Source: Pseudomonas sp. QTF5 (GTDB lineage Bacteria > Pseudomonadota > Gammaproteobacteria > Pseudomonadales > Pseudomonadaceae). Taken from it: DNA of 64,000 bases. Location of the stretch: assembly GCF_000512695.2 (NCBI RefSeq), contig NZ_AZRW02000005.1:124001-188000 (forward strand). The letters run 5' to 3'. Shown here one piece after another: positions 63,952-64,000 of the stretch. The position numbers were made by a program, and so were the translations under genes. Each line of letters starts with the position of its first letter. Position 1 is the first letter of the stretch. The notes beneath the pieces were generated by a model, which worked only from the letters and a program-made list of their open reading frames with translations, did not search any database and had not been told where the DNA came from.

Positions 63952-64000
63952 ATGAAGCCGATTTTTCCTGCCGCCTGGTTGTTGATCTGCCTGTTGATGA
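63952..64000 (+). CDS. Start of a secreted or membrane protein (cut by right edge)
   Basis: An ATG at 63952 opens 16 codons (MKPIFPAAWLLICLLM) with the Lys-then-hydrophobic pattern of a signal peptide. Too short to assign; the frame is open to the window end. Confidence 0.5.
   Translation, partial: MKPIFPAAWLLICLLM

Overview
The window looks like a chromosomal segment of a Pseudomonas of the P. fluorescens group. From memory of P. aeruginosa PAO1, the backbone follows the same gene order (comEC - exbBD - lpxK - kdsB - ptp - murB - rne - rluC - sppA - rpmF - plsX - fab genes - tmk - holB - pilZ - tatD - rgsA - tetR - etf genes). The extragenic space is full of REP/REPIN palindromes typical of this group, GC is high, and overlapping ATGA junctions and GTG starts are frequent. 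No rRNA, tRNA, CRISPR array, prophage or intact transposase gene was seen.

Layout. (1) 1-7403: a partial DUF2062 gene on the minus strand, then comEC and a tight plus-strand operon exbB-exbD-lpxK-(Trm112-like)-kdsB-ptp-murB for lipid A, KDO and peptidoglycan precursors. (2) 7640-12010: a four-gene island, iorA-iorB-xdhC-mocA type (molybdenum hydroxylase plus maturation factors), between murB and rne. (3) 12196-19378: rne (minus) with a long leader and a strong divergent promoter, then rluC, a HAD phosphatase, sppA and, on the minus strand, a Maf/YceF gene. (4) 19483-29677: the cell-envelope/fatty-acid superoperon yceD-rpmF-plsX-fabD-fabG-acpP-fabF-pabC-mltG-tmk-holB-pilZ-tatD. (5) 29746-34190: the sRNA rgsA, a TetR regulator, an orphan MoaA-like radical SAM protein, a DUF4823 lipoprotein, a DUF1285 protein and a cytoplasmic-type lipase. 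(6) 34435-53863: an accessory sugar region. A GntR regulator, a lactonase, an SDR sugar dehydrogenase and an AraFGH-type ABC importer lie on the left. dgoK-dgoA-dgoD, a DgoT-type MFS transporter and an IclR regulator lie on the right. Together they give a complete non-phosphorylated-entry (De Ley-Doudoroff) route from D-galactose to pyruvate plus glyceraldehyde-3-phosphate. Between the halves sit a GntR - ADP-ribosylglycohydrolase-family - NCS1 permease - PfkB kinase operon and a group of small or poorly known genes. (7) 53879-56025: a zinc alcohol dehydrogenase divergent from an AraC regulator. (8) 56211-60103: etf-QO divergent from etfBA. (9) 60217-64000: an orphan periplasmic binding protein, a DUF4398/OmpA lipoprotein pair, a MocR-type regulator and the start of a secreted protein cut by the window edge.

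The most notable non-coding structure is a duplicated regulatory cassette (palindrome ATCCC-N7-GGGAT, identical -35/-10 hexamers with 18-nt spacing, identical leader and RBS). It precedes both the sugar-dehydrogenase unit at 36.4 kb and dgoKAD at 48.5 kb. The first copy drives an undescribed 55-codon leader ORF overlapping the dehydrogenase start and carrying an attenuator-like hairpin. A 145-bp MITE-like element, whose core is a REPIN, is inserted in an older REP pair with a clear 10-bp target duplication. The GntR-ARH-NCS1-PfkB operon is the best candidate for an undescribed metabolic system, probably import and breakdown of a nucleoside-like N-glycoside.
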